This document shows positions 1 to 8,380 of a DNA stretch of 50,454 nt, piece after piece. The notes under the pieces are model-generated. The model saw only the letters and a list, made by a program, of their open reading frames with translations. It searched no databases and was not told the DNA's origin. The stretch's first letter is position 1. Each line of letters opens with the position of its first letter. The DNA comes from JBBQYA01 sp038209155 (GTDB lineage Bacteria > Bacteroidota > Bacteroidia > Sphingobacteriales > Sphingobacteriaceae). The stretch is taken from contig JBBQYA010000009.1 in the NCBI GenBank assembly GCA_038209155.1, positions 1-50,454 on the forward strand, read 5' to 3'. Both the position numbers and the translations under genes were made by a program.

Positions 1-796
1 AATTCATCGAATTTCTCACCAATAACTTTTCTAATTCAGGAATAGTAATATCATACCTTACTTTTCCTCGAGATGCAAAAGAAATTGTTCCGGTTTCTTC
101 CGAAACTACTACTGCCACCGAATCACTTTGTTCGGAAATTCCTATCGCTGCTCGATGTCTCAAACCCATTTGGGCTGGCAAATCTTCATTTTCAGTTAAA
201 GGCAATATGCAACTTGCCACTTTTATTCTATTCTCTGCAATCACCACAGCACCATCATGCAGTGGACTTAATTTATTAAAAATACTTTCTAATAATCGTT
301 TAGAAATTTTTGCATTTAATACTTCACCATTATTGGTAAATATCTGTTCTTCGTAGGTTCTAGCAAAAATAATTAAGGCACCCGTTTTATCTGCCGACAA
401 ATTTTTGCAAGCTTCTAAAACCGATCTGAAATTAGCAGATTCATCACTTTCTATGCTTATACTTTTAGGAAAAAATCTCGACCAAAAACTCTTTCTATTA
501 GCAATAGTGTTTTTCCCAATGATCAATAAAAATCTTCTTATTTCTTGCTGAAAAACTACAATTAATGCAACTACTCCTACACCAATTACATTGTTTAAAA
601 TGCCGGTCATCAATTTCATATCCAAAGCACGCACCAGCCACCAAAGCAAATAAATACTTAATAAACCAATTAAAATATTGACTGCAATTGTTCCTCTAAT
701 TAAATTGTAAATTTGATAAACGATAAATGCCACTAGCACAATGTCAATCAAATCAAATATTCCGAATTTTAAAAAATCAATTCCAGTTAAATCCAT
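1..796 (-). CDS. cdaA: Diadenylate cyclase CdaA (partial, C-terminus off the window)
   Basis: Membrane enzyme that condenses two ATP into the second messenger c-di-AMP. I translated the minus strand from an ATG at 796; 265 codons stay open to the left edge, so only the extreme C-terminus is missing. Residues about 12-95 form three hydrophobic segments, followed by the DisA_N catalytic domain with its two hallmark motifs: DGA at 181-183 (in LHDGAVVIAENR) and RHR at 213-215 (in LRHRAAIG). It starts only 6 bp after the folP stop, so the two are probably co-transcribed, an arrangement common in Bacteroidota. The length and three-helix N-terminus fit the CdaA (DacA) subtype rather than DisA. The family call is firm. 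Confidence 0.93.
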   Translation of the reverse strand, partial: MDLTGIDFLKFGIFDLIDIVLVAFIVYQIYNLIRGTIAVNILIGLLSIYLLWWLVRALDMKLMTGILNNVIGVGVVALIVVFQQEIRRFLLIIGKNTIANRKSFWSRFFPKSISIESDESANFRSVLEACKNLSADKTGALIIFARTYEEQIFTNNGEVLNAKISKRLLESIFNKLSPLHDGAVVIAENRIKVASCILPLTENEDLPAQMGLRHRAAIGISEQSDSVAVVVSEETGTISFASRGKVRYDITIPELEKLLVRNSMN

Positions 797-802
797 AGCT
801 TA

Positions 803-1654
803 TCAAAAATAGTATTTTTCTGTTTCCTGATAAATTTTTATTGCCTCTACCGCTGGCTTCACATCATGAACTCTTAAAATAGTTGCCCCACCTTTAAGGG
901 CTAAAACATGTGCTGCGGTACTTCCATTTAAAGCATTTTCCGCATCGGTTTCTAATAATTTATAAATCATAGATTTTCTCGAAAGACCAACTAAAATGGG
1001 TTTTTGTAAAATTTCTAAGCAATTCAAATTAGCCAAAAGCTGAAAATTATGTTCTCTATTTTTGGCAAAACCAAAACCCGGATCTATAATGATGTCTTTA
1101 ATTCCGGCTTCTAATCCTTGTTGAATTTTCAGACTAAAATAATCTATCAATTCTGGTAAAAAATCTAAATAATGAGTTTCGGAAATCATAGTTTGTGGAT
1201 TTCCTTTCATGTGCATCATAATGTAGGGAACTGAATAATTTCCAACAGTTTTCATCATTTCTGCATCTAAACTTCCACCAGAAATATCATTAATCAGGTC
1301 TGCACCATTATCTAAAGCACTTTTAGCAATCTCCGATCGAAAAGTGTCTGCTGAAAAAAGCATCTCAGGAAATTCTTTTAAAAGAAAATTTAATGCTGGA
1401 ATTAAGCGATCATTTTCTGTTTTCTCATCTATATTATCTGCACCAGGACGGCTAGAATAAGCTCCTAAATCTAAAAATGTTGCCCCTTCCATTATCATTT
1501 TTTCAGCGGTTTGAAAAAGATCTTTTTCATCCTCTACCCTGCTTTTTTCGTAAAAAGAATCGGGAGTTAAATTCAAAATACCCATTACTAATGGTTTGGA
1601 AAAGTCCAGAATCCGACCTCTGCATTGTATAGATAAATTTGTATTTTTGACCAT
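803..1654 (-). CDS. folP: Dihydropteroate synthase
   Basis: Cytoplasmic folate enzyme joining 6-hydroxymethyl-7,8-dihydropterin pyrophosphate to p-aminobenzoate; the target of sulfonamides. The 283 residues match the family length. Visible motifs are NLTPDSF at 28-34, SSRPGA at 67-72 (the STRPGA loop with Thr replaced by Ser), NDIS near 122, DPGFGFAK at 191-198, GLSRKSM near 223 and RVHDV at 261-265. The ATG at 1654 places the first strand where expected. First gene of a folP-cdaA operon, divergent from the DUF1599 gene at 1724 across a 69-bp spacer holding a palindrome. Nothing suggests a resistance or transferred allele. Confidence 0.95.
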   Translation of the reverse strand: MVKNTNLSIQCRGRILDFSKPLVMGILNLTPDSFYEKSRVEDEKDLFQTAEKMIMEGATFLDLGAYSSRPGADNIDEKTENDRLIPALNFLLKEFPEMLFSADTFRSEIAKSALDNGADLINDISGGSLDAEMMKTVGNYSVPYIMMHMKGNPQTMISETHYLDFLPELIDYFSLKIQQGLEAGIKDIIIDPGFGFAKNREHNFQLLANLNCLEILQKPILVGLSRKSMIYKLLETDAENALNGSTAAHVLALKGGATILRVHDVKPAVEAIKIYQETEKYYF

Positions 1655-1672
1655 ATTTTGAATTTTATCAGC

Positions 1673-1687
1673 TTTAGATGATCTAAA
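1673..1687. promoter_or_regulatory. Palindrome between divergent folP and DUF1599 operons
   Basis: TTTAGAT-G-ATCTAAA is a perfect 7-bp inverted repeat around a single central base, lying 18 bp upstream of folP and 36 bp upstream of the DUF1599 start. Its position between two divergent operons suggests a shared operator. AT-rich palindromes also occur by chance, so this is only a candidate. Confidence 0.35.
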
Positions 1688-1723
1688 AACTGAAATAATT
1701 ATATCACGAAACTACTTATTCTT

Positions 1724-2278
1724 TTGGCAACAGCAACTCAAACTCATACCGCTTTACAATACGATGCTGTAATTAATTTATGTCGCGAACTATTTATTAA
1801 AAAAACAAGCGATTATGGTACCTCTTGGAGAATATTAAGACAAAGCTCTTTAACCGATCAGATTTTTATTAAAGCGCAAAGAATAAGGACTATAGAAGAA
1901 ATTGGAAGCAGCAAAATTGATGAAACGATAAGTTCGGAATACGTTGGAATTATAAATTATTGCATCATTGCTTTGATTCAAATGGGTTTAAATTCCAAAG
2001 ATAGTATGGAAATGGAAATGGGTGTAGTTTCTAAACTATACGACTCAGAAATTGCGAATACTAAACAATTAATGTTAGACAAAAACCATGATTATGGTGA
2101 AGCTTGGCGAGATATGCGAGTAAGTTCACTGACCGATTTAATTTTGATGAAATTGCTAAGAGTAAAACAAATACAGGATAATGAAGGTAAGACATTAGTG
2201 TCTGAAGGAGTGGATGCAAATTTTAGAGATATGATCAATTATTCCGTTTTCGCATTGATCAGACTTAAGCATTTATAA
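1724..2278 (+). CDS. DUF1599 domain protein (internally duplicated)
   Basis: A 184-residue cytoplasmic protein of the DUF1599 family, found next to folP/cdaA in Bacteroidota; its function is not known to me. It consists of two copies of one unit: residues about 27-60 contain SDYGTSWRILRQSSLTDQI and residues about 119-152 contain HDYGEAWRDMRVSSLTDLI, each followed by a lysine/arginine-rich helix. The start is a TTG at 1724 (TTG GCA ACA GCA); no upstream in-frame ATG fits, and the N-terminus agrees with remembered family members. It is 7 bp upstream of the DoxX-like gene and heads a tightly packed operon ending in aroK. Confidence 0.85.
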   Translation: MATATQTHTALQYDAVINLCRELFIKKTSDYGTSWRILRQSSLTDQIFIKAQRIRTIEEIGSSKIDETISSEYVGIINYCIIALIQMGLNSKDSMEMEMGVVSKLYDSEIANTKQLMLDKNHDYGEAWRDMRVSSLTDLILMKLLRVKQIQDNEGKTLVSEGVDANFRDMINYSVFALIRLKHL

Positions 2279-2285
2279 ATAAAAT

Positions 2286-3428
2286 ATGAAATTTATTGTC
2301 AATTTAAGCAGGTATTTTACAGCAATACTGTTTATTATTTCTGGTTTAATTAAAGCAAATGATCCAACAGGATTTTCTTATAAACTAATTGAATATTTTG
2401 AGGTTTTTGGAACCCAATTTTTAGATCCTCTAGCTTTGGGAATGTCCGTTTTCATTTGTGCCTTTGAGATATTTTTAGGTGTTGCATTGCTTTTTGGTGG
2501 GATGATAAAGCAAGTGATTTGGGGCTTATTAATTTTAATAATATTTTTCACCTTCCTTACTTTTTATTCAGCGTTTTTCAATGTTGTAAATGATTGTGGT
2601 TGTTTTGGAGACGCTGTTAAACTAACTCCGTGGCAGTCATTTGGAAAAGATATTTTGCTTTTAATTCTTATTTCTATTTTATTTTTTAATAGAAATAAAA
2701 TATATCCTATAATCAATGAAAAACTTGCAGTTGGCTTATCCTATGTAGCTTTTTTAGCAAGCACAGCATTTGGAGTTTATTGTATAATGCATTTACCTAT
2801 TATTGATTTTTTACCTTATAAAATTGGAAATAATTTACCACAACTGATGAGTGTTCCAGCTGGTGCAGTGCCAGATCAATATCAAATTATCTACACCATG
2901 AAAAATCTAAAGTCAGGTGAGACAAAAAAAATGGGAGATAAGGAATATTTATCTTCTGGCATTTGGGAAGATCCTGCATGGGAATATGTGAGTGCATCGG
3001 ATCCTGTATTAGTAAAAGCAGGTTATCAACCAAAAATTAAAGATTTATTGATTGCAGATTCAGATGGAAATGATCAAACCAAATTGGTAATCGAAAATCC
3101 AGAGTATAATTTTTTAATTATAACCGAAAATTTAACATTCATCAATAGCAAAAATTTTGAGAAACTAAATTCAATTGCTAGCAAAGGAGAGGCGTATCAA
3201 ATTAGAACTTTGGGAGTTACAGCAAGCTCTGCACAGGATGTAGAAAGTTTCAGACATGAGAGTAATGCTATGTTTGAGTTTTATTATTGTGATGCTACTG
3301 TTTTAAAAACAATGATAAGAGCCAATCCGGGTTTGATTCTAATGAAAAAAGGAACGGTAATTAATAAGTGGCATTTTAATGATATTCCAGATTTTGAATC
3401 CATTCAAAAAATGTATTTAGATAAATGA
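2286..3428 (+). CDS. DoxX/MauE-like membrane protein with thioredoxin-like tail
   Basis: 380 residues in two parts. The first 135 or so form four hydrophobic helices of the DoxX/MauE type and carry the characteristic NDCGCFGD motif (Cys104, Cys106). After another membrane segment near 147-170, residues about 200-380 form a soluble domain resembling the thioredoxin-like tail of the BT_3928 family. MauE-type proteins are linked to disulfide chemistry in the envelope, so a redox role is a reasonable inference but unproven. The stop overlaps the ATG of the permease gene by 4 bp (ATGA), indicating translational coupling. Confidence 0.8.
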   Translation: MKFIVNLSRYFTAILFIISGLIKANDPTGFSYKLIEYFEVFGTQFLDPLALGMSVFICAFEIFLGVALLFGGMIKQVIWGLLILIIFFTFLTFYSAFFNVVNDCGCFGDAVKLTPWQSFGKDILLLILISILFFNRNKIYPIINEKLAVGLSYVAFLASTAFGVYCIMHLPIIDFLPYKIGNNLPQLMSVPAGAVPDQYQIIYTMKNLKSGETKKMGDKEYLSSGIWEDPAWEYVSASDPVLVKAGYQPKIKDLLIADSDGNDQTKLVIENPEYNFLIITENLTFINSKNFEKLNSIASKGEAYQIRTLGVTASSAQDVESFRHESNAMFEFYYCDATVLKTMIRANPGLILMKKGTVINKWHFNDIPDFESIQKMYLDK

Positions 3429-4483
3429 TAAGGTATCTAATTCAGAGAGTGATTTATGGATTTGCCGTTTTAGCTGGAGTTATAATTGTCGTATTTGTTT
3501 TATTTTCTGTATTACCTGGCGATCCTGCAAGAATGACTCAAGGTCAACGTTCTGATGTTTCTTCTTTGGAAGCTGTTAGAAAAGAATTGGGTTTAGATAA
3601 ACCTAAAACAGTGCAGTTTGCCTATTATATTAATGATTTGTCACCGATAAGTTTTCATAAAAATGACAGTATAAATCAAGCAAAATATCATTTCCAAAAA
3701 TTAATAAATATTGGAAATGATAATTTTCTAGTCATTAAAAAACCTTATTTAAGGCGCTCTTACCAAACTAAAAAAGAAGTAAGTCAATTACTTGCAGAAA
3801 CTATACCCAATACTTTAGTTCTTGCATCTGCTGCTATGTTGTTTGCCATTATTTTCGGAATCGGATTAGGAGTAATGGCTGCTGTCAATAAAAATACTTG
3901 GATAGACAAACTAGCTTTAAGTTTTTCCATTTTAAATGTTTCCATTCCATCATTTTTTGCAGGAATTATTATTGCCTATATTTTTGCTTTTCAATTAGGA
4001 GCTATTACGGGTTTGAAAATGTCAGGGAGCTTATATGGTTACAATCCTTTTTCAGGTCAAGAATTAACGCTTAAAAATTTAATACTTCCTGCTCTTACTC
4101 TTGGTTTGCGGCCACTTTCCATCATTGTACAATTAACTAGAAGTGCAATGCTGGAAGTACTGAGCATGGATTATATTCGAACGGCAAGAGCCAAAGGACT
4201 CAGCAAACGAAAAGTTATTTACAAACATGCTTTGAAAAATGCTTTGAATCCAGTAATTACAGCGGTGAGTGGGTGGTTCGCATCCTTAATGGCAGGAGCT
4301 TTTTTTGTTGAATATATTTTTGGATGGAATGGTTTAGGAAAAGCAACTGTGGATGCTTTAGAATTATCAGATTTTCCAATTGTGATGGGTGCAGTTTTAT
4401 TTATTGCATTATTATTTGTTGTTATAAATATTTTAGTAGACGTTATTTACGGAATTTTGGATCCAAGAATTAGAATTGAATGA
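3425..4483 (+). CDS. ABC transporter permease, DppB/OppB type
   Basis: Inner-membrane subunit of a peptide/nickel-type ABC importer (binding-protein-dependent permease family). It begins with the typical OppB helix and the PGDPAR segment near residue 31. Several TM helices follow, and the EAA loop is recognisable as RTARAKGLSKRKVIYKHALKN around 241-262. A long extracytoplasmic insert (about 70-118) separates helix 1 from the rest. The overlaps upstream (4 bp) and downstream (4 bp, with aroK) put it inside a housekeeping operon. No ATPase, second permease or binding protein is encoded nearby, so any partners must come from elsewhere. Confidence 0.87.
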   Translation: MIRYLIQRVIYGFAVLAGVIIVVFVLFSVLPGDPARMTQGQRSDVSSLEAVRKELGLDKPKTVQFAYYINDLSPISFHKNDSINQAKYHFQKLINIGNDNFLVIKKPYLRRSYQTKKEVSQLLAETIPNTLVLASAAMLFAIIFGIGLGVMAAVNKNTWIDKLALSFSILNVSIPSFFAGIIIAYIFAFQLGAITGLKMSGSLYGYNPFSGQELTLKNLILPALTLGLRPLSIIVQLTRSAMLEVLSMDYIRTARAKGLSKRKVIYKHALKNALNPVITAVSGWFASLMAGAFFVEYIFGWNGLGKATVDALELSDFPIVMGAVLFIALLFVVINILVDVIYGILDPRIRIE

Positions 4484-4992
4484 AAATTTTTCTAATTGGA
4501 TTCATGGGAGTTGGCAAAACTACAATCGGTAAGAAATTAGCCGAATTACTCCATTATTCGTTTTTTGATTTAGATAAAGAAATAGAAAATTACACTAAAA
4601 AATCTATTTCAGAGATATTTGAAAAAGATGGAGAAAAATATTTCCGAGAGATAGAATCTTTCATTCTTAAAAGCTTCTTAAATCATAAAAATGCAGTAAT
4701 TTCTACAGGTGGAGGCACTCCATGCTTTTTTGATCACATGGATTGGATGAATGAAAACGGTTTAACTACTTACATAAAAGCAAGCGAAGATTTTATTTAC
4801 CATCGATTGAGTCACGCAAAAAAACCTCGACCATTACTTAAAGATTTTTCAGAAGAAAAGTTAAAAAATTTTATTCATGCTAAACTGGAGGAGCGAAATT
4901 CAGTTTATAAAAAATGCCAAATTATCTACAAAACTCCAGACGAAAAATTGGATAGTTTGCTCGAAAAAATATTTTTGGTGCTGAAAAAATAA
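4480..4992 (+). CDS. aroK: Shikimate kinase
   Basis: Phosphorylates the 3-hydroxyl of shikimate with ATP in the chorismate pathway. The 170 residues match the family. The Walker A loop GFMGVGKTTIGK lies at about 7-18, the shikimate-binding DLDKEIE at about 30-36, an FRE segment near 59-61, the TGGGTP loop near 76-81, and the lid arginine region KPRPLL near 115. Its ATG overlaps the permease stop by 4 bp, so it is the last gene of the DUF1599 operon. The downstream 111 bp contain a short inverted repeat and the probable desaturase promoter. Confidence 0.94.
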   Translation: MKIFLIGFMGVGKTTIGKKLAELLHYSFFDLDKEIENYTKKSISEIFEKDGEKYFREIESFILKSFLNHKNAVISTGGGTPCFFDHMDWMNENGLTTYIKASEDFIYHRLSHAKKPRPLLKDFSEEKLKNFIHAKLEERNSVYKKCQIIYKTPDEKLDSLLEKIFLVLKK

Positions 4993-5020
4993 ATTAAAGA
5001 TGATTTTTTTAAACTTTTCT

Positions 5021-5034
5021 ACGCTTCTAAGCGT
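5021..5034. promoter_or_regulatory. Inverted repeat upstream of the desaturase gene
   Basis: ACGCTT-CT-AAGCGT, two perfect 6-bp arms with a 2-bp centre. It lies 36 bp upstream of a TATATTTG box and 70 bp before the desaturase ATG. It could be an operator for desaturase control or a weak aroK hairpin; no T-run follows it, which argues against a terminator. Confidence 0.35.
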
Positions 5035-5050
5035 TCAGATTCGACAAGTA

Positions 5051-5077
5051 TTGTTCTACCAATATTTTATATATTTG
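5051..5077 (+). promoter_or_regulatory. Candidate sigma-A promoter of the desaturase gene
   Basis: TATATTTG at 5070-5077 matches the Bacteroidota -7 consensus TAnnTTTG exactly. A TTG at 5051-5053 sits 16 bp upstream, slightly shorter than the usual 17-23 bp. The predicted start would leave a leader of about 20 nt before the ATG at 5104. Confidence 0.45.
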
Positions 5078-5103
5078 TCAATCAACCCAAGAAAAAAAAT
5101 ATA

Positions 5104-6171
5104 ATGTCAAAAATTTCATTTAATAATAAACAAAATCCTTTTTTCAAGTCATTGAAATCTAAGGTTGATACCTATTTCACAGAAACTAAACGGGAATCTC
5201 ATGGAAGTAAAAAATTGTTTATTAAAGGATTAATTCAAGTGGTTTCTGCTTTGATTATTTATACAATTTTGGTGTTTTTTACTCCTGTTTGGTATGTAAG
5301 TATTTTACTTTGTATGCTATTTGGTTTTAATTTGGCAGTCATTGGTTTTAATATTATGCATGAAGGTGGTCATCAAACTTTTTCAAGTTATAAATGGCTT
5401 AATCGTCTGTCAGCATATTCTTTAAATTTCTTAGGTGGAAACGCAGAATTTTGGAGAAATAAACACAATATAAATCACCATACTTATACCAATATAGAAG
5501 GTTTGGACATGGATATAGAGGTAAAAGCTATGAGAATGCATGCCAATCAGCAATGGTATTCCTATCATAAATTGCAACATATTTATTTTATAGGTCTTTA
5601 CAGTTTAGCTTATATAGGATGGGTTTACATTCAAGATTTTGAAAAATATTTTAGAGGGAGTTTGGCTCCAAATCAACCGAAACTGGCTTTCAGCACCAAA
5701 GAACACATTATTTTTTGGGCTAGTAAAATCGGATATACTTTAGTATTTGTTGTACTTCCATTTGTTTTAGTTGGCTGGTATGCAATAGTAGGATATTTAA
5801 TAATTTGCGCTGTTTGCGGAATTACTTTAAGCGTTGTTTTCCAATTAGCCCATGTAGTAGAAGGAACTGATTTTCCAGAACCCAATGCAGTAACGAATAA
5901 GATTGAACAGGAATGGGCGATACATCAAATACAAACAACAGCCAATTTTTCCACTGGAAATAGAGTACTTTCTTGGTTATTAGGTGGTTTAAATCACCAA
6001 GTGGAACACCATTTATTTCCAAGAATAAGTCATGTTCATTATCCTGCAATAAGTAAAATGGTTAAAGAAACTTGTGAAGAATTTAACATTAATTATATAG
6101 AATTTCCAACCATGTTTGCAGCTTTTCGCTCACATTATTCTATAATTAGAAGTTTGGGTAAAGCGGCATAA
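5104..6171 (+). CDS. Fatty acid desaturase (membrane di-iron type)
   Basis: Integral membrane desaturase that inserts a double bond into an acyl chain using a di-iron centre. All three histidine boxes are present: HEGGH at 86-90, HNINHH at 121-126 and QVEHH at 299-303. Hydrophobic segments lie around 45-85 and 195-245. The glutamine in the third box resembles front-end (delta-5/6) or linoleoyl-CoA desaturases, but there is no cytochrome b5 domain; exact regiospecificity cannot be read from sequence. The 355-residue length is normal. It is transcribed alone, and its product would affect membrane fluidity. Confidence 0.9.
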   Translation: MSKISFNNKQNPFFKSLKSKVDTYFTETKRESHGSKKLFIKGLIQVVSALIIYTILVFFTPVWYVSILLCMLFGFNLAVIGFNIMHEGGHQTFSSYKWLNRLSAYSLNFLGGNAEFWRNKHNINHHTYTNIEGLDMDIEVKAMRMHANQQWYSYHKLQHIYFIGLYSLAYIGWVYIQDFEKYFRGSLAPNQPKLAFSTKEHIIFWASKIGYTLVFVVLPFVLVGWYAIVGYLIICAVCGITLSVVFQLAHVVEGTDFPEPNAVTNKIEQEWAIHQIQTTANFSTGNRVLSWLLGGLNHQVEHHLFPRISHVHYPAISKMVKETCEEFNINYIEFPTMFAAFRSHYSIIRSLGKAA

Positions 6172-6255
6172 CATCAATTTATTTTATTGAATTTTACTTC
6201 TCAATATAAATTTTACTTTTATTAGAAATTAATTATTCCTTCCTATTAATTTCTT

Positions 6256-7209
6256 ATGATTCGCCAATTCTACTTATCAAACAATGAATTAAAATGGGAG
6301 AAAAACCCAATAAGTTTAGCTTCCGAGGTTGATAGAAAAGTAATTTGGGTCGATTTACAATCTCCAACAGAAGAGGAAAGAAGTAAGGTCGAAAATCTGT
6401 ATAAAGTTGAATTTTTTACTCCTCAAGAGGCAGCCGAAATTGAAAGTAGTTCTCGTTTTTTTGAAGATGATAACGGTTTTGAAGCTAATAGTTCCTTTGT
6501 AGTTTACAGTGAGCAATCCCACATCACCCGTCAAGTTTCTTTCATATTAAAAAATGATATTTTATTTACCCTTCGCAATTTCGATCTAAAAGCTTTTGCA
6601 GAAACTGTACGAAAAATTAAGACCTTTAAAAAAGGTTCTACTACAAATGCTTTCCAGATTTGGCTTCTAATAATAGAAACTCAAACAGATAACGATGCAG
6701 ATTTTATAGAGCATTTAACGAGGATAACGAATACAGTAAGTCGGCAATTAGTTAAAGAAAAATCCATAGAAGAGGAAACACTTTTACGAATTGCAGAGCT
6801 GCAAGAGAACACAATATTGATTCGAGAAAGTATTGTGGATAAGCAAAGATTGGTTTCTTCTTTATTAAAAAGTTCCTTAGTAAATGAGCCCGAGATGATT
6901 CGGCTAAGAATAATTATAAAAGACATAAACTCTCTATTACAACACACACAATTTAGTTTTGAGCGATTAGAATATTTGCAAAATACCTTTCTTGGTTTAG
7001 TAAATATTGAACAAAATCAAGTAATTAAAATTTTTACCGTAGTTACAGTTGTCTTTATGCCACCAACTTTAATTGCTAGCTTGTACGGAATGAATTTTAA
7101 ATTTATGCCAGAATTAGAATGGACATTTGGTTATCCGTTCGCAATAATATTAATGATTGGATCCTCAATCGGTTTTCTTTGGTATTTTAGACAAAAAAAG
7201 TGGCTTTAG
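6256..7209 (+). CDS. corA: CorA-family divalent cation transporter
   Basis: Inner-membrane Mg2+/Co2+ channel of the CorA family, 317 residues, the usual length. A large cytoplasmic alpha/beta and long-helix region spans about 1-255, followed by two C-terminal TM helices. The signature YGMN is at 277-280 between them, and the protein ends with a basic tail. Flanked by 84 bp upstream and 103 bp downstream, it looks monocistronic. Discrimination between Mg2+, Co2+ and Zn2+ transport (CorA versus ZntB-like) is not possible here. Confidence 0.9.
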   Translation: MIRQFYLSNNELKWEKNPISLASEVDRKVIWVDLQSPTEEERSKVENLYKVEFFTPQEAAEIESSSRFFEDDNGFEANSSFVVYSEQSHITRQVSFILKNDILFTLRNFDLKAFAETVRKIKTFKKGSTTNAFQIWLLIIETQTDNDADFIEHLTRITNTVSRQLVKEKSIEEETLLRIAELQENTILIRESIVDKQRLVSSLLKSSLVNEPEMIRLRIIIKDINSLLQHTQFSFERLEYLQNTFLGLVNIEQNQVIKIFTVVTVVFMPPTLIASLYGMNFKFMPELEWTFGYPFAIILMIGSSIGFLWYFRQKKWL

Positions 7210-7312
7210 TATTTTGTCATTTTATCTTCCAATTTCTACCAACTGTCATTCTTTTTATTCACTTTATCAATTTTTAAATAAATAATACTACCCAATCATA
7301 TATATTCGAGAT

Positions 7313-8380
7313 ATGTTTGATTTCATAGTACCTAAATTTATAAGACCAAGCTGGTTAAGAATTCTTTTAGAAGCAATAATTTTAGCAACAATTATTTCTA
7401 CAATTATTGCAGTATTTACCTTAATATTAAATGGCACAGTTACATTAATTTATTTTGCTTATTCATTTTTATTTAGTTTTTCAATTGGGTATATAATTAC
7501 CCTAGGATTAAAATTAATTCGAAATATAAAATTTGTAGACGGGAAACCTGTTTGGGTCAGATATTTGACTTACTATGCAATTACTATGTTTTGTACATTG
7601 TTTGCAACTGAGCTATCTCTTTTTATAATTCACCTAATAGAAAACGAAAAACATATTTTTTTTAATAATTCAAGCTCTATTAAATTTAATGCAACCATTG
7701 CTTTTATTGCGACTACAGTTATAGGTTTATATCAAAGTCAGAAAGAACAATTTATATTTCAAATTACTAAAAAGGAATTTGAAATTTTGAAGATGCAACA
7801 GTTAAAAACTAATGCAGAATTAGAGACCTTACAGTCAAGAATCAATCCTCACTTTTTATATAATTCTTTGAACTCAATTGCCAGTTTAATTCATTCTGAG
7901 CCCGATTTAGCTGAGGAAATGACCTTGAGATTATCTAAATTATTCAGATATAGCATTAATTCTCAAAATGAAAATAAGACAAAAATTAAAGAGGAAATAG
8001 ATATTGTTCAAAATTATTTAGCAATAGAAACTTTACGTTTTGGAAATAGAATTTCTTTTAAAATACAAGTTGATCAAGAATTAGAAAATTTTCTTATTCC
8101 AAGATTTTTAATACAACCATTAGTTGAAAATGCAATAAAACACGGCTTGCATTCTGTAGTCGAAAAAGGCGAAATTTTAATTGATATTAATAAAGAGGAT
8201 AATAAATTAATAATATCTGTAGGTGATAATGGAATTGCTTTTCCAGAAAATTTACAGGCAGGATACGGCATGCAAAGCACTTACGATAAATTAAATTTAC
8301 TCTATCCAAGTAATTACAAACTGGAATTAATAAATAGTCCAAATAAAAAAGTAAGAATAGAACTTCCAATTGAAATCTAA
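7313..8380 (+). CDS. LytS-type sensor histidine kinase
   Basis: Membrane sensor kinase of the His_kinase (LytS/YehU-like) class. Residues about 15-140 contain four hydrophobic segments with short loops and no obvious ligand domain. A coiled-coil linker (150-172) leads to the phosphoacceptor motif RINPHFLYNSLNSI with His180. The ATPase region carries PLVENAIKHG near 268-277 and DNGIAFP near 305. The stop codon shares its final A with the ATG of the LytTR regulator (TAATG), so the pair is translationally coupled. The signal sensed is unknown. Confidence 0.92.
   Translation: MFDFIVPKFIRPSWLRILLEAIILATIISTIIAVFTLILNGTVTLIYFAYSFLFSFSIGYIITLGLKLIRNIKFVDGKPVWVRYLTYYAITMFCTLFATELSLFIIHLIENEKHIFFNNSSSIKFNATIAFIATTVIGLYQSQKEQFIFQITKKEFEILKMQQLKTNAELETLQSRINPHFLYNSLNSIASLIHSEPDLAEEMTLRLSKLFRYSINSQNENKTKIKEEIDIVQNYLAIETLRFGNRISFKIQVDQELENFLIPRFLIQPLVENAIKHGLHSVVEKGEILIDINKEDNKLIISVGDNGIAFPENLQAGYGMQSTYDKLNLLYPSNYKLELINSPNKKVRIELPIEI

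Noticed and set aside
73..279. 68-codon plus-strand frame at the left edge
   Set aside because: It lies antisense to the cdaA catalytic domain, whose DGA and RHR motifs are intact on the minus strand.
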